Shown: positions 11,576 to 22,559 of the stretch, piece after piece | Position numbering within the stretch: the stretch's first letter is position 1 | How the letters are laid out: each line of letters starts with the position of its first letter | Assembly (NCBI GenBank): GCA_037355855.1 | Contig: CM074760.1 | Location: 4,146,501-4,210,500, forward strand | Origin: Pseudo-nitzschia pungens | Taxonomy: Eukaryota > Bacillariophyta > Bacillariophyceae > Bacillariales > Bacillariaceae | Direction of reading: 5' to 3' | DNA: 64,000 nucleotides | Notes under the pieces: model-generated | What the model saw: only the letters and a program-made list of their open reading frames with translations | What the model was told of the DNA's origin: nothing | The model's database searches: none | Program-made: the position numbers and the translations under genes

Positions 11576-11837
11576 TAGGTTGTAGGCTGGAAAACAGGGT
11601 ACAGCAGCAACAACAGGTCCAACGTTGGGCTGAACAAGGAAAAACTCCAGGGGAACCAAAAAAAAGACTGGAGCACTACCAGAAGAGTCAAGGTCAAAAA
11701 CCCACAGAGGTGCTATGGAGTGACAGAATTTAGGAACTCCAGTAGACCACTGCAAATCGTGTAGAAACAAACTGTAGAAACTAACCAACGACTGGCTTGT
11801 AACAAAGACCTGGAACCAGGGAAGATGCTTGCTTGGA

Positions 11838-11854
11838 AGAGGGGCTTTAGTAGG
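11838..11854. repeat. 17-bp target site duplication, left side of LINE copy B
   Basis: AGAGGGGCTTTAGTAGG is identical to 24350-24366. It lies inside the 5' leader of copy A, immediately before the 3' tail of copy B. Confidence 0.85.
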
Positions 11855-12150
11855 TAATAATATACGTATTTAAATAACTTTAATCACCAAAGGTGAAACT
11901 AAATTACTCAGTCTGTAACCAGACTTTAACGTCGCCTCCATCATAGAGTCAGGACCCCAAGTGGCAGAACGACAAATTTTCAAACAAACCTTGAACATCA
12001 AGCAGGGAAAAAGACAAACAAGTCCCACAAACTAGGGACTTGAGAGAAAGTGAGATGGGAATGTGGATATTGGGATAAGAGCCAGTATCAAATGGGATGG
12101 GACAGGATGAGAAGCAGGAACAGAAGACAAAACCAAGGTACAAAGTGTAA

Positions 12151-15100
12151 TCAACCCTGAGGTCCAGTAAGCCAGGCTCTGAGAAGAGCAGCCTCTTGTT
12201 GGTATGGCTGCACTGGTGGGACAGGCGCTGCATACTGCTTCCTTGCAAGGTGGATGGTTGCAAGCCACTGCCGCTTGGCAGTCAGGGTGTAACCTTGTAG
12301 GACGTGGAAAGGGGTTTGTAATAGGGAGTGTGACTGGGGAAGTGCACCAGCTGCACCAATTGCCAATTCTGAGGTGATGGAAGCATCAAGAGATTGGTGT
12401 TGTTCAGCATCCAGGGTACCCCCAGGACCATGGAGTCGTTCATTCCTATAAGTCCAAAGATCCCAGGAGGTAAGAAAGAACTGATGGATGATAGCTGTAG
12501 CCCAACGTTTGGGAGAGCGCTTGCTTCCAATGTGGGAGTAGTAGTCAGCCTGAATTTGATACCAGCGAGGAGACCACCTACCCAGAAGCCAGTTGTGCCA
12601 ACCAATAGTCCTCTGTGCCCTGACAGCAGAAGCAATTGCAAGTGAGTAGGATGATGGATAAATTCTCTGGCCCTTCCGAACTCTGGTGAGGAGATCCACA
12701 ATGGCAACAGCCAATGATGGAGCAGTTTGTTCAGCTTCAAGCCTCTTCTGCAGTGGTCCCGTGAAGGCAGACACACTATGCGTGACAGCCCCAGTATCCT
12801 TGCAGGAGAGCACATGAGAAACCTTCTCGTTGTCTGCATCACACAAGGGACACCTGGAGTGATCCTGATACTGGTAGTGAAGTAGTTGGTTGCCAACACC
12901 AATGCATCCAGAAGCAAACTTGACAAACCACCTTTGCATGCCAGGAGGGAGTCGCTTGAAGGCAGACAGATGGGCACACCAATGGATGGAACCCAAAACA
13001 GGTTGTGGAATGGGGATATCATGGTGGGTCTGCCAATATTTAAGAAGAGGAGGACCAGAAATGGCAACATGCAGAGCATTCTGATCAAACCGTGAACACT
13101 TGCATCCATTGAGAGAAAATGCCCAAGGCTCAAACACAAGTCTGGGATAGTGATGGGCAGAAGCCCTATGGACAGAGAGAAATGCCTTGGCCATGCTGTC
13201 AGCCTGATGATTGCGAAGTGCCCACCAATCAAGAAAGATTCCAGCTTGATGGCCCTGAACCCACTGAAAGTGCACAGAGATTGGCAGGGCAGAAATCATG
13301 TTTCTGATGACATAAACATAATCAAAAGACTTCTGGGAAATAACCAATGGCCAAGATCCTTGAGCCTGTTTGAGAGCTGTGTCACCATCCAGAGCAATGG
13401 TGATAGAGCCAGAAGCAATATCAAAGATACTCACCAGAGCAGTGCAACAGGTGAGAACCCCAATGATACCTGCCAGTTCACTCCTATAGGATGACTGATC
13501 CTCAGGGGATCCACTGACAAAATTACAGCCAGTGAGGAACAATGAAGCAGACTTGGTGGTGGTATTGGGTGACAGGATGAAAGCAGAAGTTCCTCTGAGA
13601 AGTTCCGGATCAAATGAACCATCGCAGACAGCACTGGCAGTACCACTCTGGATAGCATCAACAATGTGCTGACAGCCAGCCTGTGGTATAGAATACTTGT
13701 GGAGAAGTACCCTTGGAGACGCACAGAGTGCGTCAAAGGCATCTGCCGGGGAGTCTGGAAGAGAGCAAATGGATTGTACTCCATAGGATCCATTTCAGGA
13801 GGCTCAGACACAAAAGCAGAGGACCCAACAACGCGTACAACTTGGCCACAGATAACAGGGCAGACAAGCACATCAGCACATGCTGGTTTGTCAGGAATGA
13901 GTTCAGAAGTGATCCTGTATCTGCCCCTGCCCTGGGAGGTGCTCACAATCCAGCCAGTAGAAGTTTTGAAGAATATTCTGTTGGTGGATGGAGACAAAAA
14001 CCAAGGCCAAAGAGAAGCTGTCTGGTGAGACAGCCAATGCCCCAGATGAAAAGAAGGAGCCAGTGCCCTGGCTGCAGGGGGTGGACAGGGGGGAAGAAAA
14101 CATGTCTGAAGAGCCTTAGTCCATAAGCGCTTTGCTGCTGGAGGCCAAGATGGAGGACATCTCGGCCAGTCAAGATGATCCCTCAAGTGATTGGAAGATG
14201 TCAGCTGGAAGGCCATGGGAGAGATTCTTTTCCCATCTGGGGTACATATGTCAGCAAGGGAGATAGCCTTGAGTGACATGCGCATGTGATTCAAGAGGGA
14301 CAAGTCAGCACCTCTGAAGCCAGCGTTGACAAAGGCTTGCATGAGATAGCAGTCATTGGAACGTAGCAGGGGAAGATCTGGGAAGTCTTCAAACAAGCTC
14401 ACAGGGTGAACAGAGAAAAACTTCCACACATGTTTGTACCAGCAGGGAGTGACATAGGAAGCAAAAGGATGATATGGTGTGACACCAAGATGGAGAGGAA
14501 TGCCAAGTTCGAGCCGTAGAGACTCAGCAGTTAGCCTGAGAATCCGACCAGTTTGGGAGGACCTGACAGATTCCTGAAAGAGGGTGGCAATATGACTGAA
14601 CTCTTGGAGGAGGTAGGGGTGAATGAAACCAAAGCCTTGATAGAGGGAAGGACCATAGAATACATGTCTGGGAAATGTCCGTGACATCCCTGCTTTATTC
14701 AGCACAGGAACAAGAGCTGGGTGAATGATCTTCGTCCAAGTGGCCTCATCAAGTTGCGTGACAGGCATGGGGTATTCAACAGACTTCATGAAAGAATACT
14801 TGAATGTGTAGAGGGATGCCCGCTTCTCACACTTGGAAGCCTTGAGTTGAGAGCCAAAAGACTGAGACTGTGACTTCATGTGAGCAATCTGTGCTTCCTC
14901 ATTGCCATCCATGGAGATAAAAACCCCAAGGGTCTTGTCAGCATGGTCAACTTCAAAACGATCCAGGGTAGCGCGATTGCCATTCTTATCTGCAACAGAG
15001 AAGTCACCGGGCATGTCAGCAATGGAGCGATAGTCCCAACCGGATCCATTCCATTTGAAATCAATCAAATAACAGAAGGATTTGGCAGGTTCAATCGCAC

Positions 15101-17990
15101 CACCAGTAGCAATAATCCCACCAGCCCATCGGTCAAGAGCTCCCTGAAAATCAAGAGCCAATTCCTCACCAGATGTTGAGGAATCAGAGCCAGCACAAAA
15201 CAAATCTGTGTCATCCACAAAGGCAAAACCCACAAGAGAAACCAGTTGCAGTGACAAAGAAGTGATAAGATGTACACCATGCCCAGCCTGTTGCATCATT
15301 CGGAAGACAATGGTTGACACCAAGGCCCAAAGAGTTGGACCAATACCATTGCCTTGGCCACAACCACTGAGAGGAACAGGTTCATCACCATACACAGGGC
15401 CGGACCGACCAAAACCAGTTTTGATGTGGTGCTTAGCATGTTGCAGAGTAGACAGAAGAACTTCACACACATGTGCAGGAACACCAAAGCTCTGGAGAGT
15501 GAGACCTGCAATGGGATGAGAGATTCTATCATAACATCCCTTGGCATCATTCATAGCAACAGCACCGGATCTGCGCTTCTGCCTCAACACATCACATATG
15601 AGCTTCTTGTTCAAGCAGGTGTTGATGGCCTTGTGGTGTTTCCTGCTTCCATGTTGATCAACCGCCACTGCATTGGCACGTTCAGCATGGGCTAGAATGC
15701 GTCTGCCAATCATCTTGTTGTTGATTTGGAACTCAGGAGACATCAACTGGATGAGTCTCATCTTATCCACTCTATATTCACCAGGTTTCTTGAATATCTC
15801 AACATCCGTGATGACCTGCCAGGCAGAAGGAGAGAAGCCAACAATCAATGGGACTGATCTCAGTAGAGTGTCAAACTTGTTCAGCTGGGGATCCAGGGCA
15901 AAAGCCTTGTGGTGGGCAAAACTCAAACAAGAAGGTTCACTTGCTGTGCGTTCCCTCTGGTGTTTCCAGGCAGCAGCATTGTCAGCTGGACACACTGAAT
16001 AGTCAAAGGGGGGCAAACTCAGAATAGAGGCAGGGACTTTGAGACAGGAAAGAAATTCAGAGAGGTATTTGTCAGTGGCAGGAGGAGGATTATATGTGCC
16101 ATCAAGAACTTGAGCAGAAGCATGGGCTGTGCCGAGGTAGCCAAAATCTTGAATGAAGGAGGGAGTCATGGAGGGAGTGCCAAGACACTGCTGTTGACGC
16201 CGGACATTGGATTCAGCCATAGCTGGAACCATAGTGGACTGGGACTCCAAGACCTGTTCAGCACCATCAGGGCCAACTGCAATAGCTCTCAAGACAGCTG
16301 ACTTGTTGACACGTCCCCGAATAGACCTAGCAGCAAGGCCAAGCTCTCTTTGAAGACGTTCCCTGCGCATCCTGGCACGAATCTGGGAAGCATTCTGGTT
16401 GTGAGGTTTGCCTTCAGCAAGAAGTGCATCCACCAGGCCTTGATTGAAGGAGTCTCTCCAAGAGGGGGCCAATTTTTTCACTGCCCGGTATTGCCTGTAA
16501 GCTTGTTTCAGGTGGAGGACAGCACTGGAAAGATCACAGTGTTCTCCTTTGTAGAGAGAAAGCTTGCATGCCAGCCTTTTCAAAACAGTATGACTGGTGG
16601 ACACACCCTGTCTCAGCTTAACAACACGCCGCCAAAAGTCAATTGTATCACGATAGACTTGCAGCTTCGGGGACCATGGAACCAGACCAGCTCTTGTGTG
16701 GCAAAGGTTTTGTTCAACAGAGAGCCTGAGAGAGGTGGAGGTTTCATGGAGGACTTCATATGTGGTGATGAGATCAGCGCGCACAGAAATATCCCCAGAC
16801 TGAAACTGAGCCAGGAGGTGTTCCAGCTTAGCTTGGAGAGAAAACACTCCAGCCTTGAGAAAGCTATGCCTGACACGCTGGAAATACCGTTGGCGCAGAT
16901 GAGGGTGGGAGGACTGGAGTTTGGAATGAGAGAAGCTCACGGTAGGTGGCAGGTGTTTGCCCATGAGGCTGCAATTACAGACTTCAATCCAAAGCATTCT
17001 GTGGTCCGATTCCATACCATAGGCGCCACCAAAGGGACAATACCCAGCCCTGAGAACATCAACATTCTCAGAGACCCAAATGGCATCAATTGGTGTTCTG
17101 GTAGTGTTGCGGTTGTGAGTGGCAGGAGGAGAAGACTGACTATGAAGGGTAAGAATGGCATCTCTGAAACCAAGAGCCTTGAGCTCAAAAGACAAGCCAT
17201 CAGTCCGAACATCAGCATTTTGATCAATCCCAAGAATGACCTGATCACCTGCACCCAGACAGACCTGAAGGGCAGCAGTCAAATCCCTGTGAAAGAGAAT
17301 ACATGGGTTGGGACTGAAAAGATTTTCAGCTGCTTGAAAGTATCGGTACTGTTGATTCCAGACGGAACCAAGGTCCCTGTCATTTTCAACAGGGCAGTAA
17401 GCAGAAAACATAGTGACAGTGTAACCATCCCTGCCCTGAAACTTGACAAAGGACCATCTTCCAAGACCAGAAGGATCAGCCCCATGGGCAATCTTGTGGG
17501 AACTGAACAATTGATCAATGGAAAACCCTGTTCCACCAGGCTGAAGCCATGAACACTCAGAAGCTTCATGCTTGTTGTTGGCAAGGTAGGAAAAACTTGA
17601 GGGACTGATATTCTTCATGCGCCGATTGAAAAGATCACACGGCAGGAGTTTGGATTCATTCAAACAATGTTCAGCAAAAAGAGCCACACTGGCATTGCTC
17701 TTGACAAATTGACGGGCGTTGTGCTTGGACATGGACATAAAGGCAGCTCTACGCTGGGGTCCAATGTTTTGGAAGGTGATGATGGTGGAATTAGATGATG
17801 GAGCGTGAGGAAAGGAATGACCAAAACTGTCAGAATCCTTAGCAGCAAGAGAGTCTCCATGAAGAGTTAATTGGACAAACTGAGAGACAGGGGAAGAGGC
17901 GGAGGAGGAAAAGGGAGAAACAGGAGAAGCATTGATGGAATTTGGATTGGAAGGCATCCCATCACACCTCATATCAGAAGAGCTAACCAT
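12151..17990 (-). pseudogene. LINE ORF2 of copy B (endonuclease-RT-RNase H, one frameshift)
   Basis: Likely start is ATG 17990, which overlaps the ORF1 stop as ATGGTTAG; an in-frame upstream Met lies at 18062. Counting from 18062, the AP-endonuclease motifs are FQNIG (97-101), AEHCLNE (130-136), SAYCPV (220-225), GIDQNAD (278-284), PIDAIW (324-329) and SDH (352-354). RT motifs follow: NDAKGCYDR, SGCGQGNGIGP, FVDD. After these come an RNase H domain and a Cys-x2-Cys-x8-His-x3-Cys finger. A 1-base deletion near 13765 (after EYNPF, compared with copy D) shifts the frame between RT and RNase H, and the second frame runs to the stop at 12151. Otherwise the gene is intact, so loss of function looks recent. 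Confidence 0.9.
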
Positions 17991-20900
17991 GATCAGAAGG
18001 AAACCGAGTCTGTCGCACGGAAGGAAGAGTTGCCGGAGCTGATTTGGTGGAGACATTGGCATGGCTCAAATCACTGACACTAGCATCATGACTGGAAGAG
18101 AATGCAATTGCAGCAACTCCAAGCCTCAATGCAGAGGCTGCATCTTCCCCACCACCGGCAGCAGGAACTGCAGTGGAGGACTCAGGAGAACCCACAGGGA
18201 GGTCACCTGCCATGGCATCATGGGGAGGGTCAGGAACTTCAGGGGGAACAACAGGAGAGACACCAGGGGAGGCATCAGTCTTGGCAACATTGGAAGGATC
18301 ACCTCCAGTAGGGACACCACCTGCAGGCGCTGAAGCCTGGACATCAGTGAGATTGGAAGTACCGGTTGCTAAAGTATCCATGGATTGAGAATCATCAAAT
18401 CCTCCACCACCACTGTCAGCACGGGCTTGGAGGTTAAAGTGCAGATCTAGATCAAAGGTGAGGTCTGGGGCAAGGTCAACGGACAAGTCATCATCAACAA
18501 GTTCCCAATCTCGTGCATCCCCATCACCAAAAAAGGGAAGAGAGTTATCCTGCATTGGATCTGCAGCAGGTTCAGTTTCCACAACACAATTGGCAGCAGC
18601 ATCCCAATGGTAAGCTTCCATTTCAGTCAAGCACTCAGAAGAGAACCATTGTCGAACACAAGAACCATAATGAGCTTCCAGTATAATAGGCAGGAAAGAC
18701 AACATGGCCATTGCTTCAGCCTTGGTAGTGATGTTGTACAAAGCAAGGATCTCGCCTCGGTATGAACTGGTATCAACAGAAAGAAAAAGAGGCCATGACC
18801 AATTGTCACGGGTTCTGATGCCCAGAAGCACACTGCGCAGTGTCTTCAAACCCAGCCCTTGGCCCAAGTCAACAGGAAGATCAAGATCAACTACCCCCAG
18901 AACAGGAGCAGTTTCATGGCTCTCAATAAATTTAGCTTGGCGGTGCTTAGCCTGGCGAACAGTCTTGAGCTTGGAGGGGGGAAGAGGTCTGTCAGAAGGA
19001 TTGGTAGCTGTCTCAATAAACTTGTAGAATTTACCATCAGGGAGAGAGGCAATGTCTGAAGGTTTGCACCGATTGAACTGGGCTTTGAGGAGCTTAACAG
19101 TTTGGGCGCGCTTTGTAGCATCACACAAAACATGTGCAGCCAGAACCGGATTGGGATCAGGAGTTCTGGAATTGTCAAGGCTGATATTCTTCCTGATAAC
19201 AGCAATAGGACATGCCTGAAACCTGGGATGAGTCTGGAGCAATTCGTTGTAGTGGTCAAGATCAAAACTCTGCATGTAAGATCCAAGGAGAAAGCCACAG
19301 GTGACAATAACTGGGGCCTGTATGTGGTCATATTTCAGGTCCATGTCACGGTCTCTGAGCCTCTGGAGCAATTGTGCGGAAAAGAGTTTCTCCAGGGAAG
19401 CACTGTGTCCCAAAAAGAAGCGTAGATGAGGAGCAGTTCTACTGCGAAGCCAGAGCTGTGCAACATACAATTCCAAGGTCTTCCTGTCAGGAAGAGTCGT
19501 CCAAAACTTGGTTACAGGCTTGGCCTTGGGGTTGAGCCTGGCTCTGGAGGGAAAAACATACAACACCAGGCGCTTGTCAACAGTCCATAGAAGATCCAAA
19601 GCTTCCTTGAGAGACTTGAGCAGCTCATCATAAAGTTCCCCAGGGTGTTGTGACATCAACCTTGGAAGGGACAGAGTGACATAAGAACTATGAGAACACT
19701 TGGTTCCAGCAGTGACATCCACTGGAGCTCTAGAATCACTGGAGCAAACCCCTCGGCGTTGGAGGAAATGCCCAGCAGAGGAGGACAAGACAGTAGCATC
19801 ACCACCACCAGGAAGAAAGGACACTGATTTGGAAGTGGAAGATTTGGAAGTGGAAGCATCATCAGCCACTGGTGGCGCAGGTGTAGGAGGTCGCTTCTTG
19901 AAATGCCAATGAGAACCAAGCACCTGATTGGCTGCCCACCATACTTTGCCTTCAGTGCTAGGCAAAAGGTTGCCCTCACAATAGAGGTCATCAAAACACT
20001 CAGGAGACATCTTGACCAAACCAATAAGACATTGCTTCAGAGCCTGGCCAGTTGGTTGCTTGGTCCAGGCTGGGGCAGAGCCTTGAAAACAAGCAGAGGC
20101 AAGAGAGGCCAAGGAATCTACAGTGGCATTGCGCCAGTCTGGAGTATCCGGAAAAACCTGAGAATAAACAGGAGGGATGGCAGTCCTGCAAATATCATGG
20201 ATGGATTTTTTGTCTTTACCCTCCTTCTTGCTGAAAAAGTGTGTAGGGCTTGGACACCCAGCCCATAACCGTTTACCAGTGGGAGATTTTCGAAAGGCAT
20301 GAATTGCAGATGGGATAGGAGACTTGCCAGAACAGGGACCCTTACCATAAAAACACCAGAAGAAGGAAGCGGAATGAGCCCTGTTTGCAGCAGCCAAAGC
20401 CTCCTGGCGTTGGGATTGGCGTGCTTGCTGCTGAGAGGGATCAGCTTTCTGGGCAGAGGAAAAGGCAAGAGTGGATTGCTTGAGGATGGAGGAAGCAGGG
20501 ACCTTGCCTGAGGTCCCAGAGCCCTTTGGTGTGTGTCGGGACGTCTGTTGGCCTGGCAGCTGGGAGCCTGCCTGGGTGGATCCTGGCTGCTGGGATCCTG
20601 GGGGCCGGGGTCCTGACTGCTGGGAGCCCTGCTGCTGGGAGCCCTGCTGCTGGGAGCCTGAGGACTGGGAGCTTATCAGCTTGGGGTCTGACAGCAAAGC
20701 ACCTGACGACTGAGAGCCTGACAGAGTACCTGACTGCGGATGACCGGGCTCCTGGGAGCCGAGTTGAGAAGCTGTTGACAGAGAAGAAGTTTGCAAGGAA
20801 TCCCCTGGTGCAGAGTCCCCTGGTGCAGATTCCCCTGGTGCAGATTCAGTGCCAAGCATCTCAACATCAGAGAGCTCACCTGCAGAAGAAGAAGTCTTCA

Positions 20901-21234
20901 AGGAATCCCCTGGAGCAGGTTCAGTGCCAAGCATATCAACATCAGAAAGCACACCTGCAGATGAGGACACAGAAGAAGATGAAGACATATCATCAACAGG
21001 AGACCCATGCAAAGAGGATGAAGAGGATGATGAGTCAGAGGAAGAGGATGATCTGGTATCAAGAGTAGGAGAGGGAGTAGTAAGAGCAGAGGTGACACTA
21101 GAATGTCGTGGAGGGGTCTTTTGCACAAATGGGCGCTTGTTAGACCGAGTCCCAGAGGCAGACCTAGCAGAAGAAGGAGGTGTGGAAGATCTTTTCTTCC
21201 GGGAAGCTGTTTGGGAGGTGGGCCGCGGAGGCAT
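17983..21234 (-). CDS. LINE ORF1 protein of copy B (intact, 1083 aa)
   Basis: Uninterrupted 1083-residue frame from MPPRPTSQTASRKKRSS to FPSDHG. Residues 1-60 are basic and Ser-rich. Residues ~60-250 are acidic Ser-rich followed by GSQxP-type 5-residue repeats. The middle and C-terminal two thirds are better conserved among copies A, B and E (for example LVLYVFPSRARLNPKAKPVTK, CPIAVIRKNISLDN, ETAPVLGVVDLDLPVDLGQG). An acidic segment (DWELVDDDLSVDL) and a Pro/Ala-rich tail follow. No zinc knuckle or RRM was recognised by eye. Expected role is RNP formation with the element RNA, inferred only from being ORF1. Its stop overlaps the ORF2 start by four bases. Confidence 0.8.
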   Translation of the reverse strand: MPPRPTSQTASRKKRSSTPPSSARSASGTRSNKRPFVQKTPPRHSSVTSALTTPSPTLDTRSSSSSDSSSSSSSLHGSPVDDMSSSSSVSSSAGVLSDVDMLGTEPAPGDSLKTSSSAGELSDVEMLGTESAPGESAPGDSAPGDSLQTSSLSTASQLGSQEPGHPQSGTLSGSQSSGALLSDPKLISSQSSGSQQQGSQQQGSQQSGPRPPGSQQPGSTQAGSQLPGQQTSRHTPKGSGTSGKVPASSILKQSTLAFSSAQKADPSQQQARQSQRQEALAAANRAHSASFFWCFYGKGPCSGKSPIPSAIHAFRKSPTGKRLWAGCPSPTHFFSKKEGKDKKSIHDICRTAIPPVYSQVFPDTPDWRNATVDSLASLASACFQGSAPAWTKQPTGQALKQCLIGLVKMSPECFDDLYCEGNLLPSTEGKVWWAANQVLGSHWHFKKRPPTPAPPVADDASTSKSSTSKSVSFLPGGGDATVLSSSAGHFLQRRGVCSSDSRAPVDVTAGTKCSHSSYVTLSLPRLMSQHPGELYDELLKSLKEALDLLWTVDKRLVLYVFPSRARLNPKAKPVTKFWTTLPDRKTLELYVAQLWLRSRTAPHLRFFLGHSASLEKLFSAQLLQRLRDRDMDLKYDHIQAPVIVTCGFLLGSYMQSFDLDHYNELLQTHPRFQACPIAVIRKNISLDNSRTPDPNPVLAAHVLCDATKRAQTVKLLKAQFNRCKPSDIASLPDGKFYKFIETATNPSDRPLPPSKLKTVRQAKHRQAKFIESHETAPVLGVVDLDLPVDLGQGLGLKTLRSVLLGIRTRDNWSWPLFLSVDTSSYRGEILALYNITTKAEAMAMLSFLPIILEAHYGSCVRQWFSSECLTEMEAYHWDAAANCVVETEPAADPMQDNSLPFFGDGDARDWELVDDDLSVDLAPDLTFDLDLHFNLQARADSGGGGFDDSQSMDTLATGTSNLTDVQASAPAGGVPTGGDPSNVAKTDASPGVSPVVPPEVPDPPHDAMAGDLPVGSPESSTAVPAAGGGEDAASALRLGVAAIAFSSSHDASVSDLSHANVSTKSAPATLPSVRQTRFPSDHG

Positions 21235-21289
21235 TGTACCAGAAGTGGAGCACAGAGGGCAGAGACACCAGCTGCGGTTGAGGGCAAAG

Positions 21290-21582
21290 GCCGGGGCAGA
21301 CTGCTGGTGGGCTGACTGCTGGTGGGCTGACTGCTGGTTGGCTGACTGCTGGGGAGCTCACTGCTGGTGGGCTGACTGCTGGGGAGTTGACTGCCGGTGA
21401 GCTGACTGCTGGTGAGCTGACTGCTGGTGGGCTGACTGCTGATGGGCTGACTGCTGGTGGGTTGACTGCTGGTGGCCTGTCTGCTGATGGGCTCACTGCT
21501 GGTGGGCTGACTGCTGGGGAGCTGACTGCTGGTGGGCTGACTGCTGGTGGGCTGACAGCTGGGGAGCTCACTGCTGGTGGTG
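21290..21582 (-). repeat. 15-bp minisatellite upstream of ORF1 (copy B)
   Basis: About 19 near-identical copies of a 15-bp unit (plus strand GCTGACTGCTGGTGG) just 5' of ORF1. Related 15-bp repeats occur inside ORF1 of the other copies (A near 8250-8390, E near 38840-38990), where they encode 5-residue repeats. Confidence 0.85.
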
Positions 21583-21599
21583 AAAACGCCGCGCTTGAA

Positions 21600-22378
21600 A
21601 GGAGAAGTACCCGGTGTTGACAATGGCCGGGGCAGGAGAAGCACCGGTTGATAACAAAGGCCGGGGCAGTAGAATCACCAGTGGAGAGCCGAAGCAGCAA
21701 CAGAGGCGCCGCGTGGGTGCAAAAATACCAGGTGGTGACAGAGGCCGGGGCAGTAGAAGCACCGGTTGAAAGCAGAAGCAACAGCAGAAAACCTCCTGTG
21801 GAGAGCAGAAGCGACAACAGAAAACACCGCTGTGGATGTAGAGGTGCCAGGTGATGACAAAGGCCGGGGCAGTAGAAGCACCAGATGAATGCAGAAGCAA
21901 CAACAGAAACGCCACGTGGGGGCAAAAATGCCTGATGATGACAAAAGCCAGGGCAGTAGAATCACCAGTTGAGTGCAGAATCAACCACAGAAACGCCACT
22001 TGGATGCTGAAAAGCCACAGCAGAAAATCAACCAGCTGGGTGCAGGAGCAACAACAGACACGCCGCTTGGATGTAAAAGTGCCAGGTGATGACAAATGCC
22101 GGGGCAGGAGAAGCACCGGTTGAGGGCAGATCAACAGCAGAAAACTTCCAGTGGAGTGCAGAAGCAACAACAGAAACGCCGCTTTGGATGTAGAGGTGCC
22201 AGGTGATAGCAAAAGCCGGGGCAGTAGAAGCACAAGTTGAGTGCAGAAGCAACCACAGAAACGCCACGTGGATTCTGAAAAGCCTGATGATGACAAAAGC
22301 CGGGGCAGTAGAAACACCAGTTGAGTGCAGAAGCAACTATAGAAACGCCGCTTGGGTGCAGAAATGCCAGGTGATAGG
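21600..22378 (-). repeat. Monomer array in LINE copy B 5' leader
   Basis: About nine diverged monomers of the same kind as the 84-bp array of copy A (GCCGGGGCAGTAGAAGCACC core). They are less regular, with no 336-bp higher-order period. They lie between the minisatellite and the irregular leader repeats. Confidence 0.8.
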
Positions 22379-22559
22379 TTGTATGCTGGGAACCAGGGTA
22401 CAGCAGCAACAACAGGTCCAGTGTTGGTCTGAACAAGGAAAAACTCCAGGGTAACCAAAAGAAAAGACTGGAGCACTACCAGAAGAGTCACGTTCGAAAC
22501 CCACAGAGGTGCTCTGGGGGTACAGAATTTAGAAACTCCAGTAGACCACTGCAAATCGT

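Larger units (their letters stand above)
3896..11854 (-). mobile_element. LINE copy A, main body (degenerate)
   Basis: Minus-strand LINE, 3'-truncated at 3896 within the reverse transcriptase region. It carries damaged ORF2, damaged ORF1, a long 84-bp monomer array and part of the 5' leader. The leader is interrupted at 11854 by insertion of copy B and continues at 24350-25250: the two halves join perfectly across a 17-bp duplication. The damage (52-base ORF1 deletion, loss of most of the endonuclease, a frameshift, a nonsense codon) shows that A is older than B. Confidence 0.85.
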
